64,000 nucleotides of DNA from Undibacterium umbellatum (GCF_014284125.1 NZ_JACOFX010000018.1:52967-116966); one strand, 5' to 3'; counted from the first letter of the stretch, positions 44,110 through 53,457 are shown. Made by a program: numbers and translations. The notes: generated by a model from the sequence alone, not told the origin.

Positions 44110-44916
44110 TCAGACGCCTATTTTTTTCAGTACCGTCTGCAATTGAAACAAATCACTCACAGTAAACATGCCCACCGAAGGCAGCAAGCTGCCACGCTCT
44201 GGGGTAGTTGTGATGCCACTGGCAATCAGGTGGAATTGATTAGCAGGATCAGGCACATGACGCATGCCGAACACGGCATGCATGGAGATGCGGGTCTGCC
44301 CATCGTTAAAGGTTTCCCCCCAGGCTGCACGACCCTGTACATCAGCCATCACCGGCCTGCTGTCAAAGCGCCCGTCATATAATTCTATGATGGGATATTC
44401 GTTGAAGCCGCGAATTTCATGCACATAGGCGGCATAGAAATACTGTCCCAGTTGTAGAGCGAGCACATCCTGGGCACGCAGGAAAGTCAGGTTCTCGCGA
44501 GTAGACGGGCGTTTCTTTAAGGCCACTGGCGGGCTGGCCAACAAGTCTTTGATGGCATCAGTATTCCTGAAGAAAGCATCGCTGAGGGCGACAGCAGCGT
44601 TCAAGTTATCTATCGCTTGCACGGCACTCGCTGTCAGCGCAGATTCAGCGATGCCATGCTTGTGCAATAGCAGCGCCATTGCCAGTGCTGTTTTATCCTT
44701 GTAGCCAGAACTGACTTCATCTTCTGGCCCTTGCAACACACAATTCCAGCGTGCCAGCAATTGGGGCAGCACATACCCGTCTACCGTCATTTTTTTGTCG
44801 TGCTTGGCATAACTCATGGCTTCTGAAACCAGGTTGGCGACATCGTCTTCGATGACTTGCACCAGTTGACGGGCGGCCAGTTTATCCAGGGCTTGCTGAT
44901 GGCTGATAGTAGTCAT
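44110..44916 (-). CDS. Hypothetical soluble protein
   Basis: The 268-residue product has no signal peptide or membrane helix. It begins MTTISHQQALDKLAARQLVQ and includes a helical N-terminal half (DDVANLVSEAMSYAKHDKKM) and a C-terminal half with LQLGQYFYAAYVHEIRGFNE and GRAAWGETFNDGQTRISMHA. I do not recognise the family and see no catalytic motif. It is followed by the terminator at 44070-44091. Confidence 0.65.
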   Translation of the reverse strand: MTTISHQQALDKLAARQLVQVIEDDVANLVSEAMSYAKHDKKMTVDGYVLPQLLARWNCVLQGPEDEVSSGYKDKTALAMALLLHKHGIAESALTASAVQAIDNLNAAVALSDAFFRNTDAIKDLLASPPVALKKRPSTRENLTFLRAQDVLALQLGQYFYAAYVHEIRGFNEYPIIELYDGRFDSRPVMADVQGRAAWGETFNDGQTRISMHAVFGMRHVPDPANQFHLIASGITTTPERGSLLPSVGMFTVSDLFQLQTVLKKIGV

Positions 44917-45018
44917 GATGATGGTTTTTTATGAGGTGACACTCACGATAGCAGCATGTTAGTGAGCAGCAAACCAGACTTGCATTTGCTCACAATATTG
45001 AGGTCTTCGCAAAACAGC

Positions 45019-45588
45019 TTAATCTGGCAGATATGCGCCCTGGGTCTGGCCATGCCGGGTTTGGACATCGTATTGCACGCCTTGCGTTTTCGCTTCTTCT
45101 GTCAATGCCATTCCCTGGGCATTGAGTACAGTTTTGAGTATGTCGCAGCTAGGTAATGCGGCTTGTGCCAGCAGGCGCTGGTCTATTTTTTTTGCAGTTT
45201 CCTGCGCAATCTGCAAATGACCCAGTTCATGTTTTTTCAGCGCTGGCAGATAGTTATTGAATTGTGCAATCACCTTGTCGTCCTTGCTGCTGAGTTCTGG
45301 CAGGGTGATCGTTGCTTTCAACGTGACGCTGATGGCTTTGACTTTACAAGTCCGGAGATCACTAGTCTTGTCATAGGTGTATCTCCACTGCATATCCCAT
45401 CTGGTGTGGCTGTGGTTTTTCATATGGCCGTCAATCACAGGGGTAGCCGCGTTGATTGCCCTGGCGAGTGAGGTACCAACTTCATGCCTGACGGGATATT
45501 TGATGTAATCCACCGTCTCCAGAATCTCGGCCCTGGCCAGAGGGCAGCCAAACATTAATGCCAGCAACAGGTATCTTTCAATGTACAT
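45019..45588 (-). CDS. DUF922-type secreted metalloprotease-like protein
   Basis: The 189-residue protein has a signal peptide (MYIERYLLLALMFGCPLARA) and a mature domain with the zinc motif HELGH inside LPALKKHELGHLQIAQETAK, as in DUF922 (predicted Zn-dependent protease). Cysteines near CKVKAISV and PSCDILK may pair. An AGAGAG-type ribosome site (GGAGAG, 7 nt) precedes ATG 45588, so this start is firm. The lysE-containing operon ends just upstream. Confidence 0.85.
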   Translation of the reverse strand: MYIERYLLLALMFGCPLARAEILETVDYIKYPVRHEVGTSLARAINAATPVIDGHMKNHSHTRWDMQWRYTYDKTSDLRTCKVKAISVTLKATITLPELSSKDDKVIAQFNNYLPALKKHELGHLQIAQETAKKIDQRLLAQAALPSCDILKTVLNAQGMALTEEAKTQGVQYDVQTRHGQTQGAYLPD

Positions 45589-45627
45589 GGCACTCTCCAG
45601 AATAATGATGCCTTTTTTGACAAATAC

Positions 45628-45657
45628 GCCCAAAGGGCAGCGAAAGCCCTTTGGCGG
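45628..45657 (-). terminator. Hairpin downstream of the LysE gene
   Basis: CCAAAGGGC and GCCCTTTGG form a 9-bp stem with a 7-base loop, about 50 bases beyond the LysE stop on the minus strand. The minus-strand RNA continues GTATTTGTC, a weak U tract. Confidence 0.5.
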
Positions 45658-45708
45658 TCATATCAGATTCTACGACCAAACAGGCGCACTGGTATATCAT
45701 TAGCCCAC

Positions 45709-46335
45709 TCACAAACTCCAGCCCATTCCCAACCCACAAAAGAGCAGGCCAGCACCGCAAACTTTTTGCATGCCGTCTTTCTGCAACCAGCTATGCCTGA
45801 CTCTACTTTGAGCGAACTGTTTTGCAGCCCACGTTAGCGTGCTGCACAAGAGGATAAAGTACAGCACATTGATGACTTCAAACATGGCCCCCAATCTGAT
45901 AAAGCCCTGCACTGCACTGCTTTGAGCCGGTGGAATATACAGAGGAAAGAAAGTGGAAAAAAACAGGATGGGCTTGGGGTTGCTGATGGTAATCAGCAAG
46001 CCACGCACAAAGCTGGCGCTGGCTGGCTTTGATTCTTGTTGCTTTGTCAGGTTGCGGTTGCACAGCAAGCCTATACCCAGATACAGCAGATAAGCAGCCC
46101 CCAGCATGCGCAAGCCTGGCAGCAACCAGGACAGGCTTTGCATGAGCACGGCAAACCCTGCTGCGGACAAGGCAATCAGTACGATGTCGCCCATCACGAT
46201 ACCCGCCACCGCCACGGCAGCGCGTTGTGTGGAAAACCTGGCCAGTTCTGCCACCAGCAAGGTGGCTGGGCCAGGCACGATGATGACGAAGCAGGATGCC
46301 AGGATAAAGCTCAAGAGATTGGCCAGATCAGGCAT
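45709..46335 (-). CDS. LysE/RhtB-family amino acid exporter
   Basis: The 208-residue membrane protein has about six helices. It begins MPDLANLLSFILASCFVIIV then PGPATLLVAELA, where PGP is the LysE/RhtB N-terminal signature. GLLITISNPKPILFFSTFFP is the second family mark. It exports an amino acid or derivative from the cytoplasm. ATG 46335 has a GAGG box 6 nt upstream and overlaps the epimerase gene by 8 bases, so both genes form one operon. The divergent LysR gene may regulate it. Confidence 0.88.
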   Translation of the reverse strand: MPDLANLLSFILASCFVIIVPGPATLLVAELARFSTQRAAVAVAGIVMGDIVLIALSAAGFAVLMQSLSWLLPGLRMLGAAYLLYLGIGLLCNRNLTKQQESKPASASFVRGLLITISNPKPILFFSTFFPLYIPPAQSSAVQGFIRLGAMFEVINVLYFILLCSTLTWAAKQFAQSRVRHSWLQKDGMQKVCGAGLLFCGLGMGWSL

Positions 46336-47275
46336 TTTGAACCTCTGGCTGAGTCGCTTGCAGATGGGCATGTAAATCCATGATCAGCTGATCCAGACTG
46401 GCATCCAGCGCAGGAAATACATGGCCTAGGCTGCGTGCGCGTGAGGTGTCCATGAGGTAATCATGGGCATAATCAAAGGGGCTGTGCTCTTGTCCATCAT
46501 TGCTGGCAACCTGCAACAGGCCTGGCTTACCCAGCAAGCGGGCGATGCGCTGATGCAGCTGCGGGGCGGACATGTCGCCGTGGCAAGCCAGGTTCACCGG
46601 CCCCAGGAAATCTGCCTCCCCAGCCCACAGCATGGCATCGACTATTGCATCCACATTCAAGAATGAAGAGCGGCCAGCCCCAGGTGAGTGCGTCAACACC
46701 TGCCCTTGCTGCACCCTGCTGACATAGCTGGCCAGCCTGCCTGTGAAATCATCTTGCGCAGCCAGCACATGAGCAATGCGCAGGGTGGCAACAGGCAGGC
46801 GGCCATCCTGCATGAGCACGGCTTCTGCCTGCAACTTGCCAGCCGCATAGCTGGCTTCGGCCAGGGCAGGGTCGCGCCAAGGGTAGTTATAATCCACACT
46901 GACCTGGCCCAGATCAATGTCGTCTTCACGCAAAGGTCGCACTATGTCTGCCATCAAATGGCGATAGGTTTCTATGGTGGATGACATGATATAGCGCCCC
47001 GTCTTACCAGCGAATACATCGAGGGCAATGGCGGCGTCCAGCGGGCAGTAGCACATCTGGTCATAGATAAGATCGTAGCGTTTGTGCTCAAAGCTGGCAT
47101 GCATGGCAGCTTTGTCTCGCCTGTCTACACGCAGGCGTTGCACGGCATTGCCAAAGTCATCCGGTGTCTGGCCACGAGTAGCGATAGTGACGCGGTGACC
47201 TTGCGCCAACAGCCGCCTGACCAAGTGTTTTCCAAAAAAGCGCGTACCGCCTATAATCAAGACATTCTTATGCAT
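46328..47275 (-). CDS. NAD-dependent epimerase/dehydratase (extended SDR)
   Basis: The 315-residue protein starts MHKNVLIIGGTRFFGKHLVR, with GGTRFFG as the Rossmann nucleotide loop. It has the YDLIYDQMCYCPLDAA region and a SVDYNYPWRDPALAEASYAAGK segment, where Tyr and Lys of the YxxxK motif are present as Y-A-A-G-K. It is likely an NAD(P)-binding epimerase or reductase of uncertain substrate, in the group of isoflavone-reductase-like SDRs. It overlaps the LysE gene and is divergent from a LysR gene. Confidence 0.82.
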   Translation of the reverse strand: MHKNVLIIGGTRFFGKHLVRRLLAQGHRVTIATRGQTPDDFGNAVQRLRVDRRDKAAMHASFEHKRYDLIYDQMCYCPLDAAIALDVFAGKTGRYIMSSTIETYRHLMADIVRPLREDDIDLGQVSVDYNYPWRDPALAEASYAAGKLQAEAVLMQDGRLPVATLRIAHVLAAQDDFTGRLASYVSRVQQGQVLTHSPGAGRSSFLNVDAIVDAMLWAGEADFLGPVNLACHGDMSAPQLHQRIARLLGKPGLLQVASNDGQEHSPFDYAHDYLMDTSRARSLGHVFPALDASLDQLIMDLHAHLQATQPEVQNA

Positions 47276-47376
47276 TGTTGCACCTCATTTTTAATAATGA
47301 GGCAATCATGGTCCATGTGAAAAGCCAGGACAAACGACTAATACTATCGTCATGAACAAGTAAAACTATCTCATTA

Positions 47377-48288
47377 ATGAAAGAGCCTTTACGAAATCTA
47401 TCCTTGCTGGTGGACTTTGAATGTGCGGCACGCTGGTGCAGCTTCAAGCTGGCGGCGCGTGAATTGCACAAGACCCCGGCCGCTATCAGCCAGAACATCA
47501 AACAGTTGGAAGAGCAACTGGGCTTTGCCCTGTTTGAACGTCATGCGCGGCATTTGAGTATCACTGAAAAAGGCAGCGAACTGGCCACGACAGTCAGCCA
47601 GTTGCTGGGTGATTTGCATATCAAGGTGGCGGCCCTGCGTGAAGACAGTGCCAATGACAGCCTGCGCATTTCCTGTACTCATTCCTTCGCCATGAAATGG
47701 CTGGTGCCGCGCCTGCATCGCTATACGCAATTGCACCCGGAAATTGATATCCGCATAGACTCGAATGATACTGTGGTCAACCCTGCGCAGGGTCAATGCG
47801 ATATCGCTATCCGCCATCAACAGTTTGTAGAAGGCGATACCAGCAACTTGCTATGGCGCGAGCAATTGCTGCTGGCTTATAGCCCGGCCCTGCTGGATGA
47901 AAAGGATAAACGCAGTCCCCAGGCACCAAGGCTGCAACGACTGCTGCGTTATCCACTACTCTATGAGGGTACGCCAGAACACTGGATACGCCTGCTGCAA
48001 GACCATGGCATGCTGGGCCAGCCGCACGACTTTGCGCAAAACTACAGCCATGCCGGTTTGCTGGTGCAAGCAGCCGTTGCTGCGCAGGGCGTTGCCCTGC
48101 TGCCCGCGGCCATCGCCTGCGAAGACTTGCAGCAAGGCCGCCTGCAAAGGCTGGCAGATGCGCAACTCCGTTCACGCTATTGCTATCGCATTGTGACTGC
48201 CAACACCAGGTCAGAAAAGCTCAACAGTTTCATAAACTGGTTGCACGCCGAGATGGTGGACATGCAAAATTACCTGCAAGCCGGTTAG
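47377..48288 (+). CDS. LysR-family transcriptional regulator
   Basis: The 303-residue protein has the N-terminal winged helix-turn-helix (LLVDFECAARWCSFKLAARE, HKTPAAISQNIKQLEEQLGF) and a C-terminal co-inducer domain with the GcvA-like features HSFAMKWLVPRLHRYTQLHP and GQCDIAIRH. The shared 101-base gap with the epimerase gene should carry its operator, as LysR regulators usually control the divergent gene. A T-N11-A site is plausible there, but I cannot single one out. The effector is unknown. Confidence 0.9.
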   Translation: MKEPLRNLSLLVDFECAARWCSFKLAARELHKTPAAISQNIKQLEEQLGFALFERHARHLSITEKGSELATTVSQLLGDLHIKVAALREDSANDSLRISCTHSFAMKWLVPRLHRYTQLHPEIDIRIDSNDTVVNPAQGQCDIAIRHQQFVEGDTSNLLWREQLLLAYSPALLDEKDKRSPQAPRLQRLLRYPLLYEGTPEHWIRLLQDHGMLGQPHDFAQNYSHAGLLVQAAVAAQGVALLPAAIACEDLQQGRLQRLADAQLRSRYCYRIVTANTRSEKLNSFINWLHAEMVDMQNYLQAG

Positions 48289-48324
48289 GACGCGCTGTAC
48301 GCCAGCACCGGCTCATCAGATTTT

Positions 48325-49218
48325 TTATGCAGCCACGATCTGAGGTGATTTTTTCCAGAAGCCTTGCCTGAACTGGCCGCGCTTCCAGGCAAGGCGCAAG
48401 AATACTGCCCCCATCAGCGTCGCCAGAAATAGTGCCAGCACTGATGCTTCTGCGCCAAAGGCACCGCCACTCAGCCAATCAGAACCTGTCATATGGGTTT
48501 GCAGCCAGCCCTTGCTCTCCTGGCCAGACACTGCCACGGAAAACACTGCGCCCTGGGTAAAATTCCAGGAGAAATGCATGGCGATACACAGTGCCAGGCG
48601 GCGTGTCAGCATATAGGCAGCACCAAAGGCAATGCCCGCTTCCAGTGCAATGGCGATCGAACTGAACAGAGTCGCGCCAGGATTGGAGGCGTGGGCAAAA
48701 CCAAAGGCCAGTGCCGATATCAGCAATGCGACCACACTACCCAGCGATTCTTCCATCATGCGGAATATCATGGCGCGGAAAAATAATTCTTCCATCACTG
48801 CCACCACAATAAAGATGGGTAAATACTTGAGCATCAGCCTGGGGTCATTGTAACCATCAATATGAAACACCCCCAGCAAGAACAAGCTGCCCAGCACCAG
48901 GACAAACAGCATGGCACCCAGCACCAGGCCGAGCAGCCATTCTTTCCATACTGAAAAGCCAGCCAGTTCAGTGACCTTGCGTTTTTCTATGACGCGCACA
49001 TAAAAAGCATAGCTCAGCAAGCCTAGCGTCATGGCTGCCATATTGCGAAACACCATCCAGTCTGGCCCCGGCAAAAATTGCGACATTAATTTTCGTGAGA
49101 CAAACTGCACGCTGCCGACGATGAATAACGCCAGTAAAAACCTGACGATAGTGTATTGCAAAAGTTTTTGATGCCAGACAGCTTTGCTCATGCCAGGCTT
49201 GATTTCCATTGTTGTCAT
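48325..49218 (-). CDS. CPBP-family intramembrane metalloprotease
   Basis: The 297-residue protein has about eight hydrophobic segments. The CPBP/ABI family motifs are visible: EELFFRAMIFRMMEE gives the EExxxR motif, FGFAHASNPG gives the FxxxH motif, and MHFSWNF provides the last H motif. It is likely an inner-membrane protease related to CAAX prenyl proteases. The substrate is unknown. It converges on the LysR gene with a 36-base gap. Confidence 0.86.
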   Translation of the reverse strand: MTTMEIKPGMSKAVWHQKLLQYTIVRFLLALFIVGSVQFVSRKLMSQFLPGPDWMVFRNMAAMTLGLLSYAFYVRVIEKRKVTELAGFSVWKEWLLGLVLGAMLFVLVLGSLFLLGVFHIDGYNDPRLMLKYLPIFIVVAVMEELFFRAMIFRMMEESLGSVVALLISALAFGFAHASNPGATLFSSIAIALEAGIAFGAAYMLTRRLALCIAMHFSWNFTQGAVFSVAVSGQESKGWLQTHMTGSDWLSGGAFGAEASVLALFLATLMGAVFLRLAWKRGQFRQGFWKKSPQIVAA

Positions 49219-49484
49219 ATATCCCCTAGGTTGCCAGTTTTCAGTTGTAGAGTTTTTCTGCCACCCTCATCTGTCATGCATTGTGCGGGGTGACTGACTG
49301 GCACTATAAACAGGTGGTATTTTCATTGCATCCTCGATCTGACCAAGCGCCAAATGTGGGGATTAAACGGGAAAATACGCAGATAAATAGCTGGGGGCTG
49401 ACTCCCGCCAAACCGGGGCAAGATCGAGATGCCAGTCTTGATGCATGCATATCTGTACAGGGTAAATTTTTGCCAGCAATACAA

Positions 49485-49811
49485 TCACTCAGCCTGTATC
49501 TCAAGGGCATCTTTATATAGTTTGAGAAACTTGAACATCTTCGGCCACACTTCCCTGGGCTTGAAAACGATGGCGACCTCACGGTTATCGAGCGCTGATT
49601 CGGTCAGCACGACATGGTCTTCCACCAGTTTGGCATTGGCAAATTCTTTGGCGTTGACACGGCAAACGGCCTTGAAAAACGGCCCAGCCAGCCATGCTTT
49701 AACTTCAGGCGTATCCTGAAAACGCAAATAGCCAACCAAAGAGGCATGGGCCACAGCCACCATGGCAAAACCCAGAGGAAGGTCATCTCTGACGAGGATA
49801 TACATTTTCAT
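49485..49811 (-). CDS. PTH2-like peptidyl-tRNA hydrolase family protein
   Basis: The 108-residue protein begins MKMYILVRDDLPLGFAMVAV, which resembles the PTH2 family start (K-xx-ILVR-x-DL-x-xG). A further AHASLVGYLRF and a strand pattern follow. The catalytic set of PTH2 is not fully recognisable, so I limit the call to family resemblance. ATG 49811 is chosen; a GTG at 49823 that overlaps the upstream stop is an alternative. It is directly downstream of the DUF1444-like gene. Confidence 0.65.
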   Translation of the reverse strand: MKMYILVRDDLPLGFAMVAVAHASLVGYLRFQDTPEVKAWLAGPFFKAVCRVNAKEFANAKLVEDHVVLTESALDNREVAIVFKPREVWPKMFKFLKLYKDALEIQAE

Positions 49812-49819
49812 GTCGATGA

Positions 49820-51037
49820 TCACAAAGTCGATTCTGGCGCGCTACTCAGTTTGTCTTGCGCTGGGAAACTGGTCACCAGATACCGTTCAGGATAACCCTC
49901 TACCAGTTGCATGAGCTCACCCGCGATGCCTTGCAAATCTTGCCAACTGAGGATTTTGCTGTCGTAGTCACCTTCCTGGATGCCCGGCATGACCATGGCA
50001 ACCAGGTCAGTCTTGGGTAGCAGGGATACCACACCCTGGGTCCAGGTCGAGAGTGAAGTCAGTTTGTCGGTATCATTATTCTTGAGTACGGTATAGCTGG
50101 CAACAAAAATGTCTTCGCCATTTTTTTCATGCAAGGCCTCCAGCAATTCTTTTTGTGAACCATAGTCCTCTGCTCTTTGCGTGGTTTGCAGGTTCAGCAA
50201 ACGCTCCAGTACATCGGCATTGGCCGGAGTATGGCTGGCGAGCGTGCCATCCCTGAACTTATACATACCTGCTGACACCACCCGGCCTTCTTGCTCCATG
50301 CAGTCTTGCGCATGTTCCAGCATTTTTAATTGCGCGCTGATGCTATTGGCAGTACACAGCAAGAGGCGGCCACGGGTGGGCACCATCATGACCGGGTCGC
50401 TGCCGCAACCGGCGCGATAGATCAGGTCAGACAGCAGGATGCGTGAAGAATCATAGGCATCTTCCCACACACCGGCGACGACACCATCACCCAGGTCAGT
50501 GAAGTGATCACCGGTACGGTCGCGCAGGTTATACAGCGCGATGTTGAGCGCTTCTTCCAGGCTGATGTTCCAGGTCTCGTAATTGCTTTGATTGACCAGG
50601 GCCATGGAGTGCTCGGTGTCATAGGCCAGCATCAGCAGGGCATCTTCACCGAAGGGCAACGCAGCTTGCTGATACGACATGGGCTGGTCTTGCAACAGCG
50701 AAGTCAGGCGCAGGTACTCGCCCTGGCCACGGGGCTTGAGGCTGGGCATGAGGTGTTCTTTGGCGCTGGCGAAATCGTCAGGTATGCCATTGATCTGCAA
50801 ACCCGCGGTATATTTCAACAGTACGGTGTCACGCTGGCTTTTGGCGGCAGCGCAATAATCGCGGTAGGCATTGTGCAGGTTGAGGACATGCGAGCCATTT
50901 TCACCCACCACCAGGCGGAACTCAGCCTCATCAAAATGCATGGTCTGAGCCAGCCCTTGCGTTCGTGCATACTTGATGACGATCTGGGCAAACTTGTGTG
51001 TCGATGGCTTGGACTTGAAAAAATCAAAAAAACCCAT
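49820..51037 (-). CDS. DUF1444-like hypothetical protein
   Basis: The 405-residue product begins MGFFDFFKSKPS after a strong AAGGGAGAG ribosome site, which sets the start. Residues about 185-240 (EDAYDSSRILLSDLIYRAGC, DPVMMVPTRGRLLLCTANSI) have the same strand layout as the DUF1444-like region of the protein at 22378, with 'EASLLLIGELW' and 'VAIPSRNTLAFCD' there. Its function is unknown. The C-terminal part has LVAMVMPGIQEGDYDSKILS. It is coupled to the PTH2-like gene downstream. Confidence 0.7.
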   Translation of the reverse strand: MGFFDFFKSKPSTHKFAQIVIKYARTQGLAQTMHFDEAEFRLVVGENGSHVLNLHNAYRDYCAAAKSQRDTVLLKYTAGLQINGIPDDFASAKEHLMPSLKPRGQGEYLRLTSLLQDQPMSYQQAALPFGEDALLMLAYDTEHSMALVNQSNYETWNISLEEALNIALYNLRDRTGDHFTDLGDGVVAGVWEDAYDSSRILLSDLIYRAGCGSDPVMMVPTRGRLLLCTANSISAQLKMLEHAQDCMEQEGRVVSAGMYKFRDGTLASHTPANADVLERLLNLQTTQRAEDYGSQKELLEALHEKNGEDIFVASYTVLKNNDTDKLTSLSTWTQGVVSLLPKTDLVAMVMPGIQEGDYDSKILSWQDLQGIAGELMQLVEGYPERYLVTSFPAQDKLSSAPESTL

Positions 51038-51202
51038 GTCTCTCCCTTGCTGCAAACTATCGTAAGATCAGAACAGCCCAGGCCCACAGGCGCAGCACTG
51101 TTTCCGTATGATAGCCTCAGTGGCGGGATTTGTGTTTGTTGTATTTGCGGTCCTTCTTAATCGCTCTTCTCCCCATCAGCAATAAAGCAAGGGCGGCAGC
51201 TT

Positions 51203-52858
51203 TCAGCTTTCATTCGAGATCAGTCTTTGACTGATTTGCCTGGACAAGCTATTTCTGGCAGCTTTGTAGGTTTTCATTTCAGTTGTGACCACTCTTGCCA
51301 CCGGTGCGTGTCCACTACTTCTCACAAGGGTGAAGGAGTCGACTAATTCACTCAGGCTGACTGCCTGATTCTTGAGGCTTTCTGCTGAGGCGGCAGCTTG
51401 TTCCACCAGGGCGGCATTCTGTTGTGTCATGTCATCCATTTGCGTAATCGCCTGATTTACCTGCTCTATGCCAGAACTTTGTTCCTGGCTTGCCATGGTA
51501 ATGTCGCGCATGATTTCGGCTGCACGTTGTACTCCTGTAACAATTTCCTGCATGGTCTTCCCGGCCTCGGCGACGAGCTTGTCGCCGATATCCACCTGCT
51601 CGACAGAATCATGAATCAGCGTCTTTATCTCCTTGGCTGCACCGGCACTGCGCTGGGCCAGGTTGCGCACTTCACTTGCAACAACAGCGAAGCCCCGCCC
51701 CTGCTCACCAGCACGCGCAGCTTCTACTGCTGCATTAAGGGCGAGAATATTGGTCTGGAAGGCGATTCCGTCAATGACTCCTATGATGTCAGAGATCTTT
51801 GACGAGCTGTGCTTGATTGCCCCCATGGTTTCTACTACCTTGGCCACCGCGTGCCCGCCTTTTTCGGCCGTTTTCGCAGTTGTCACCACGATCTGGCTCG
51901 CCTCACGAGAGTTTTCTGCGTTTTGCTTAACAGTCGAGGTGAGTTCCTCCATTGAAGATGCTGTTTCTTCCAGTGAGCTTGCTTGCGATTCAGTGCGACC
52001 TGACAAGTCAGCATTGCCTGCAGAAATTTCACTTGCACCATTATTGAGGTGCGTAGTGGTCTGACGTATTTGACCGACCAGCAACTTGACATTGGTTTGC
52101 AAAACCTTAAGCGCCTGCGCCAGATTGACGACTTCTTTGCTGCCTTGTGTTTTAATGGGATGCGAAAGATCACCAGAACTCATGACCTGTATGTCGTCAC
52201 TCATGCGCTTTAGTGGCAACAGCAATTCTTGATACAAATGTGCGCTGAAAGCTGCAGACAGCACTGCCACCGCAATTGCCAGCACGTTGACCAGTTGCAC
52301 ACTGCTCGTGTTCGCGGCATAAGTGATCGCCAGCATCAGCAATAGCATCAAGCCAGCAAAGCTAATCAACTTGTTCGCCGCAGTCATTTTCGAATAGAAA
52401 TTCAGCCATGAAAACGCGCTTCGCTTAACAGCAACACCTTCGCGGATGATCAATGACTTATCCCCATTCTTTAAGGCGCGGTAGGCAGCCTCTGCCGCCC
52501 TTACCTGTTCACGACCCGGTTTGACACGAATCGATGTATATCCAATCATTTGACCATTTTTAATAAGTGGCGCGGCATGCGCCTCTACCCAATAGTGGTC
52601 ACCATTCTTGCATCGATTTTTGACAAGTCCAGTCCATGACTTTCCGCTCTTGATGGTGTGCCAGAAGTCGGCAAATGCTTCAACCGGCATATCTGGGTGG
52701 CGCACTATGTTCTGTGGAGCACCTAACAATTCTTCTTCGCTAAACCCGCTTATGCGCACAAAATCATCATTGATATAGGTGATATTACCTTGCAGGTCGG
52801 TCTTGGAAACAATGGTTTCCGTTTCCTGCATGATGTATTCTTTATTGGTAACTGGCAT
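51203..52858 (-). CDS. Methyl-accepting chemotaxis protein with N-terminal PAS domain (Aer-type)
   Basis: The 551-residue receptor begins with a PAS domain (about 10-115: TDLQGNITYINDDFVRISGF, GAPQNIVRHPDMPVEAFADF). After it come two adjacent membrane helices (about 163-205), then a HAMP-like linker (MSDDIQVMSSGDLSHPIKTQ). The signalling domain carries the hairpin tip NAAVEAARAGEQGRGFAVVA. It ends RQISQRLISNES, with no CheR-binding pentapeptide. The architecture fits energy or redox taxis receptors like Aer. The start at 52858 was chosen because the PAS segment begins shortly after. It follows a receiver gene in its operon. Confidence 0.92.
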   Translation of the reverse strand: MPVTNKEYIMQETETIVSKTDLQGNITYINDDFVRISGFSEEELLGAPQNIVRHPDMPVEAFADFWHTIKSGKSWTGLVKNRCKNGDHYWVEAHAAPLIKNGQMIGYTSIRVKPGREQVRAAEAAYRALKNGDKSLIIREGVAVKRSAFSWLNFYSKMTAANKLISFAGLMLLLMLAITYAANTSSVQLVNVLAIAVAVLSAAFSAHLYQELLLPLKRMSDDIQVMSSGDLSHPIKTQGSKEVVNLAQALKVLQTNVKLLVGQIRQTTTHLNNGASEISAGNADLSGRTESQASSLEETASSMEELTSTVKQNAENSREASQIVVTTAKTAEKGGHAVAKVVETMGAIKHSSSKISDIIGVIDGIAFQTNILALNAAVEAARAGEQGRGFAVVASEVRNLAQRSAGAAKEIKTLIHDSVEQVDIGDKLVAEAGKTMQEIVTGVQRAAEIMRDITMASQEQSSGIEQVNQAITQMDDMTQQNAALVEQAAASAESLKNQAVSLSELVDSFTLVRSSGHAPVARVVTTEMKTYKAARNSLSRQISQRLISNES

Positions 52859-52921
52859 GTTGTTCCGCACGACAAAACTCCTTGATATGACCAACTCTAC
52901 AATTAGTGATTTTGTATTTAT

Positions 52922-53338
52922 TCACATTAAAAACTGCGGCCCTGGAAAACCTGCTCTGCCTTGATTGAGTGCTTTTTCAATAACCGTTCTCAATTCTTGT
53001 TCATCGACTGGTTTTTGCAATACAGCTACCGCGCTAGACAGACAAGTTTTTTTGAAATCATCCATGAGCTCGTGCTTAGTGAGGACGATCACCGGTATTT
53101 TTTCCCCAAACTGCGCCAGTTTCGACATCACTGCGAAACCTGACATGTACGGCATGTGCAAATCCAACAGGATGCATGTGGGCTGTTTTAAGCGCAGGCT
53201 TTGAATAAACAAGCTGCCCGAACTAAAACTCATTGCATCAAACCCCAACGAACGCAGTAAGCAAACCATTGCCTGCCGCGTTTGTGCGTCGTGATCGACG
53301 ACTGCTATCCATGTAGATTTATTTCCCATAGGCATCAT
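52922..53338 (-). CDS. Single-domain response regulator (receiver 1)
   Basis: The 138-residue protein is a CheY/FixJ-type receiver with no output domain. TWIAVVDHDAQTR is the first-strand motif. The usual acidic pair is D15-H16-D17 here, so the second acidic position is His. The phosphorylatable Asp is D59 in ILLDLHMPYMSG, with Thr in VIVLTKHE and Lys in AVLQKPVDE. MMPMGN was chosen as the start because the paralogue at 55251 begins MMLMGN. It is 63 bases upstream of the PAS chemoreceptor, likely the same operon. Confidence 0.9.
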   Translation of the reverse strand: MMPMGNKSTWIAVVDHDAQTRQAMVCLLRSLGFDAMSFSSGSLFIQSLRLKQPTCILLDLHMPYMSGFAVMSKLAQFGEKIPVIVLTKHELMDDFKKTCLSSAVAVLQKPVDEQELRTVIEKALNQGRAGFPGPQFLM

Positions 53339-53363
53339 CTTAAAGATCTGGCTTTGTGTGCGG

Positions 53364-53383
53364 TATTGGACCTTGGTCCAATA
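53364..53383 (-). promoter_or_regulatory. Palindromic operator candidate upstream of receiver 1
   Basis: The 20-base site is TATTGGACCTTGGTCCAATA, 9-bp inverted arms with a 2-base centre. The same sequence occurs at 55705-55724, and in both cases exactly 25 bases separate it from the receiver ATG. It is likely the binding site of a dimeric regulator. Confidence 0.8.
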
Positions 53384-53420
53384 TCGGGCCAGAATTTGTG
53401 ACGCTGTGTTAAACGGTGGC

Positions 53421-53457
53421 AAAAAAAAAGGGACTGCAGATTTCTCTATGCAGTCCC
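53421..53457 (-). terminator. Intrinsic terminator of the NWEEF chemoreceptor operon
   Basis: On the minus strand GGGACTGCA, a 10-base loop and TGCAGTCCC are followed by nine T residues. It lies 83-119 bases beyond the stop of the chemoreceptor at 53540-55237 and ends that transcript before the next palindrome-controlled operon. Confidence 0.93.
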
